Below are positions 6,547-9,582 of a stretch of 9,582 bases of DNA, one piece after another (position 1 is the first letter of the stretch; every line of letters starts with the position of its first letter). Origin of the DNA: Bryobacteraceae bacterium. Lineage in GTDB: Bacteria; Acidobacteriota; Terriglobia; Bryobacterales; Bryobacteraceae. The stretch is from positions 1 through 9,582 of the forward strand of contig JASHWA010000115.1 of the NCBI GenBank assembly GCA_030044325.1, read 5' to 3'. A model generated the notes under the pieces. The model was not told the origin of the DNA, did no database searches, and worked only from the letters and a program-made list of their open reading frames with translations. A program made the position numbers and the translations under genes.

Positions 6547-9500
6547 CTACAACCAGTTTCCCATCAGGAAGAATGGAGCCCAATAGTAAGGATGCGCGTA
6601 GGGAGCCTTCGGATCTGCGTGAAACGCCGCCGCAGCACTCGCCGAATGCGCCGCAACGCCCCGATCCACCGCCGGCGCCGAACCTCTCAACCCTCCGCGC
6701 AGCAGCTCCAGTTGCGCTCTGCGCAGCGCTTCCAGTTTCGTCATCCCACGCGACGACTCGCGGATTCGATAGAACTCCTGCATCAGTCGGCTGGTGGATT
6801 CATCCATCACCGGCCACAGGCTCGCAATCACGGCTTTCGCTCCCTGACGTTGGGCGAGCGTGCCGAAGCCTTCGACTTCGGTGCCGTCGCCGACTCCGGT
6901 GTTGCACGCCGAAAGCGTTAAAAGCTGCACGCCGCCGAACAGGTTCGCCGACGTTCTCAGTTCCCCGAGACTCAGATGAGCGCCGTCGCCGAGCAATAGA
7001 AAAGACTGCGCCTCGTTGCCCGGCTCGAATCGGAAATGGCTGGCGATGTGGACTACGGAGTAGCGCTTGAGCAGAGTTTGGCGCATCGCGTCGCGCGTGA
7101 AATCACCATCGAGCTTGATTTCGCCCGTGAGCACGCCCGAGCCGCCGGGCTTGGTCGCGATAATCCCGGCGAGCTCGCTTCGAACCGAGGGCAGCGCGGG
7201 CTCGTCCTGATGCGCCTTGGTGACGCCAAAGCCGGCCGCGCGCCAGGTCGCGTCCGGCGGGTCCTTGATGCGCGCTTGGCTGGCGAGAGTCATTACCGAA
7301 ACGCGATATTGCTCGATCAGATAGCGCTTGCCGTCGTACAGCGCGGCCAGCGGAAGGTAGCGCAGGGCGCCATCGAGCGAGAACATCAGCGTCTGCGCTT
7401 TGGCCGCGCGCAGATCGTTTGCCATAGGGCCGACGATGACCCTGTATAACTCTTGCGCTGCCGGCCGCGGATCGAGCTTCGGCTCGCGCACGACCTCTCG
7501 GAAATGTGCCACCTGGCGATTCAGATCGGCCGACTTGATGGGATACTCGTAAGCTTTCTGGACATCGGGCGTGCGGAGGATCGCGCGGAATCTATCTTCG
7601 CCCACCAGAGTGTAGATCGCGACGGTTCCTTTAGGGAGTTCGCGGAGGTCCTCCATGATCGCCTGCGCCTCGCGGAGTTGATCGACGCGTAGCGCGATGG
7701 CCGGTTTGGCGGCGAACTGCCGGACCAGGCCGCTCAGGAATTCCTCAAATTCGACGTTGCCGGCGGCGATGTCCTGTTCGAGGACATCCAGCCGCTGCCG
7801 TTCGTCGGCTGTCAGAGACTTTTTGGCGATCAAGTCGCCGCGCTCGACTCCGATGGCCACGAGTTTATCTTCGATATCGTGGTAGCGCTTTTCGCCTTCG
7901 GCTTCTTCGGGAGTGAGATTGGCGTGACCATTCACCGACGCGGCTTCCTCCGTGTCGCGGCGGATGTAGTCGAAATATTCCTGCTCTTTGAGGAGGCTGA
8001 GGACCTGTTCGGCTTCCGAGAGGCGGCCTTGGGAGATCAGAAGATCCGCGAGATGACGATAGCTCTGGGAAACCGTAGAGAGATACGTTCGCTGTACGTC
8101 CTGGTCGAGTCCTTGAATGTCGCGGCGAAGGCTCTGATACACGTTGACGGCCTCTTTGCCGAAGAGAATCGCCAGCGCCGAGCTGTCCTGTTGCCAGGCG
8201 CGCATCAGCCTGCACAGCGTGTCGGCCTCGCCGGCGCGGTCGCCTGCGGCGCGCCGCAACGGTAGCGCCTGGTTGTAATAATCCAGAGCCTTCTGCTTCT
8301 CCCCCAGATCGGTGTATACGAGACCGATGTTGTTGAGCGTATCGGCCTCGCCGGCGCGGTCGCCCACGGCGCGCAACAGTAGCAGCGCCTGACTGTAATC
8401 GTCCAAAGCCTTCTGCCTTTCCCCGAGACCACGATACACGTCACCGATGTTGCTGAGCGTGGAGGCCTCGCCGTCGCGCTGGCCCAGTGCGCGCCACAAT
8501 AGCAGCGCCTGATTGTAATCGTCCAAAGCCTTCTGCTTTTCTCCGAGATCGCTGTACACAATACCGATGTTGTTCAGCGCCGTGGCTTCGCCAGCGCGGT
8601 TGCCCAGCTCGTGCAACAATTGGAGCGCTTGGCTGTAGTGCTCCAGGGCTTTCTGCTTCACCCCGAGATCGCCGTATACGACACCGATGTTGTTGAGCGT
8701 GGCGGCTTCGCCAGTGCGGTCGCCCAGTGCGCGCCACATTGGAAGCGCCTGACGGTAATAGTCCAAAGCCTTCTGCTTCTCACCGAGATCACCGTATACG
8801 ATGCCGATGCTCTTGAGGGTGTCGGCCAGGCCCGCGCGGTCGCCCACGGCGCCTAACAATCGAAGCGCCTGACTGTAATAGTCCAAAGCCTTCTGCTTCT
8901 CGTCGAGATCGCTGTATACGATGCCGATGCTCTTGAGCGTGCCGGCCTCGCCGGCGCGGTCGCCCGAAGCCTGGCTTAAAGAGAGAGCGCGGTTATAGTA
9001 GGGCAGTGCGTTCTGTAATTCTCCCAGACTCGATTTCACCCAGCCGATCCGGCTGAGCGAGAGAGCTTCTTCGGCGAGCTCTTGGAGGGCGTGCCAGACC
9101 CGGGCGGCCCGTTCGTACCCCTCGATCGCGTGACGACGCTTTTCCCTGTCCTGACTTCGTTCGTCAGCCACCGCGGCGTAGAACTCCGTCTCAGCCTGAA
9201 GGCGTTGACGGTCGGTGTCTGTAGGAGACCTAAGCGCTTCGAGCTCGATCTGATATTTTCCTGTTTCGGAGGTTCGCGGAGATTTCGAGACGCGAATCTC
9301 ATAGAGACCGTCGCGTGAGGCGATCAAAGAGGCTGGATTCGGTCCGAATGCTCCGTTGGGGCTGTCCGCGGTGACGATGGTTGTGCCCGCGGGATCGATC
9401 AGGACCAGCTGAACGTCGACGCCTTTTTTCTCAACCAGCACGTGGACGAATTGGCCGGAATTTGCGTCTACCGTAAAGACGTCAGTCTCACCAGGGCCAA

Positions 9501-9582
9501 GTTCGCGCTCAAGGGGAGTGTGCGGCGACAGTCTTCCCGTCTGGTGGATGTCTGTCGCAACTTGTCCTCTTGTGGCGCAGAC
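6547..9582 (-). CDS. TPR-CHAT protein, putative caspase-like cysteine protease (runs off right edge)
   Basis: At least 1011 residues; the frame stays open to the window edge, so the GTG at 9441 is not the true start and only a short N-terminal part (probably a signal) is missing. Numbering from the edge: a beta-rich domain at about 22-117 resembling a bacterial pre-peptidase C-terminal (PPC-like) sandwich (DPAGTTIVTADSPNG, GLYEIRVSKS, KYQIELEAL). Seven tandem 40-residue TPR units follow at 175-454, type NNIGxVYxDLGEKQKALDYY with GDRAGEA linkers. Then a helical connector (455-650) and the CHAT domain (about 652-1010). CHAT domains are caspase/separase-like; both expected catalytic residues are present: His849 in HIASHFRF and Cys893 in LSACNTGVGDG, followed by EVEGFG and ASLWPV. 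The end HPYYWAPFF is typical. An Ala-rich insert sits just before it. Known: some TPR-CHAT proteins are proteases in defence or signalling. No target or partner gene is recognisable nearby, so the role here is open. Confidence 0.92.
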   Translation of the reverse strand, partial: VCATRGQVATDIHQTGRLSPHTPLERELGPGETDVFTVDANSGQFVHVLVEKKGVDVQLVLIDPAGTTIVTADSPNGAFGPNPASLIASRDGLYEIRVSKSPRTSETGKYQIELEALRSPTDTDRQRLQAETEFYAAVADERSQDREKRRHAIEGYERAARVWHALQELAEEALSLSRIGWVKSSLGELQNALPYYNRALSLSQASGDRAGEAGTLKSIGIVYSDLDEKQKALDYYSQALRLLGAVGDRAGLADTLKSIGIVYGDLGEKQKALDYYRQALPMWRALGDRTGEAATLNNIGVVYGDLGVKQKALEHYSQALQLLHELGNRAGEATALNNIGIVYSDLGEKQKALDDYNQALLLWRALGQRDGEASTLSNIGDVYRGLGERQKALDDYSQALLLLRAVGDRAGEADTLNNIGLVYTDLGEKQKALDYYNQALPLRRAAGDRAGEADTLCRLMRAWQQDSSALAILFGKEAVNVYQSLRRDIQGLDQDVQRTYLSTVSQSYRHLADLLISQGRLSEAEQVLSLLKEQEYFDYIRRDTEEAASVNGHANLTPEEAEGEKRYHDIEDKLVAIGVERGDLIAKKSLTADERQRLDVLEQDIAAGNVEFEEFLSGLVRQFAAKPAIALRVDQLREAQAIMEDLRELPKGTVAIYTLVGEDRFRAILRTPDVQKAYEYPIKSADLNRQVAHFREVVREPKLDPRPAAQELYRVIVGPMANDLRAAKAQTLMFSLDGALRYLPLAALYDGKRYLIEQYRVSVMTLASQARIKDPPDATWRAAGFGVTKAHQDEPALPSVRSELAGIIATKPGGSGVLTGEIKLDGDFTRDAMRQTLLKRYSVVHIASHFRFEPGNEAQSFLLLGDGAHLSLGELRTSANLFGGVQLLTLSACNTGVGDGTEVEGFGTLAQRQGAKAVIASLWPVMDESTSRLMQEFYRIRESSRGMTKLEALRRAQLELLRGGLRGSAPAVDRGVAAHSASAAAAFHADPKAPYAHPYYWAPFFLMGNWL
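8221..9060 (-). repeat. seven tandem 120-base repeats coding for TPR units
   Basis: Within the TPR-CHAT gene the DNA has an exact 120-base period: copies begin at 8221, 8341, 8461, 8581, 8701, 8821 and 8941, with no length change between them. Six copies are strongly alike. The seventh (8941-9060), which encodes the most N-terminal unit, is clearly diverged. The block coding for EKQKALDYY is nearly constant, while the codons before the GDRAGEA linker vary (for example PMWRAL, QLLHEL, RLLGAV). Each period encodes one 40-residue TPR, longer than the 34-residue classical unit and like the LGN/kinesin-light-chain style. Confidence 0.93.

Noticed and set aside
7036..7449. Plus-strand open frames opposite the CHAT domain
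   Set aside because: The minus strand carries clear conserved CHAT motifs across the same bases; the plus-strand products show no recognisable domain.
8221..9060. Regular repeats that might be read as a CRISPR array or other non-coding repeat
   Set aside because: The period is 120 bases with no unique spacers, it stays in frame throughout, and each unit encodes a TPR; it is part of the CHAT protein gene.

Overview
The window is a GC-rich bacterial chromosome segment with seven protein-coding loci and no RNA genes. The gene content suggests a soil or free-living member of the Acidobacteriota, perhaps near Solibacter/Bryobacter: a long TPR-CHAT protein of the 'LGEKQKALDYY' type, a YfhO-family membrane protein, a CtaG-like membrane protein and a twin-arginine gamma-glutamyltransferase-like protein. 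This placement is inferred from remembered family distribution; the window has no marker gene that proves it.

Layout. On the minus strand at the left edge (1-573) lies the N-terminal third of a gamma-glutamyltransferase-like enzyme with a Tat-type signal. Behind it, on the same strand, is a complete 725-residue YfhO-family membrane protein (671-2848). A short divergent spacer (2849-2958) separates this from two plus-strand genes: a CtaG-like seven-helix membrane protein (2959-3768) and a zinc-free quinone oxidoreductase-type MDR enzyme that starts at TTG (3894-4850). The remaining genes are on the minus strand: a DUF1801 protein (4949-5371), a damaged TPR gene with a frameshift and no recognisable 5' end (5424-6477), and a large TPR-CHAT putative caspase-like protease that runs off the right edge (6547-9582).

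The genes do not form one pathway. The ctaG-like and qor genes could be co-transcribed, but a 125-base spacer with its own repeated TTCACGA/TCGTGAA elements lies between them. The minus-strand DUF1801, TPR relic and CHAT genes look like an unordered accessory group.

The points most worth attention are: the TPR-CHAT protein with an intact His/Cys dyad and an internal array of 120-base repeats that looks mosaic; the CtaG-like protein that lacks the histidines remembered as typical of the family; the single-base lesion in the TPR gene; and the TTCACGA element found four times, only in the two intergenic spacers around the plus-strand genes. I see no CRISPR array, insertion sequence, tRNA, rRNA or clear prophage feature. 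No gene-free stretch exceeds about 130 bases, apart from the poorly explained 5' end of the TPR relic.
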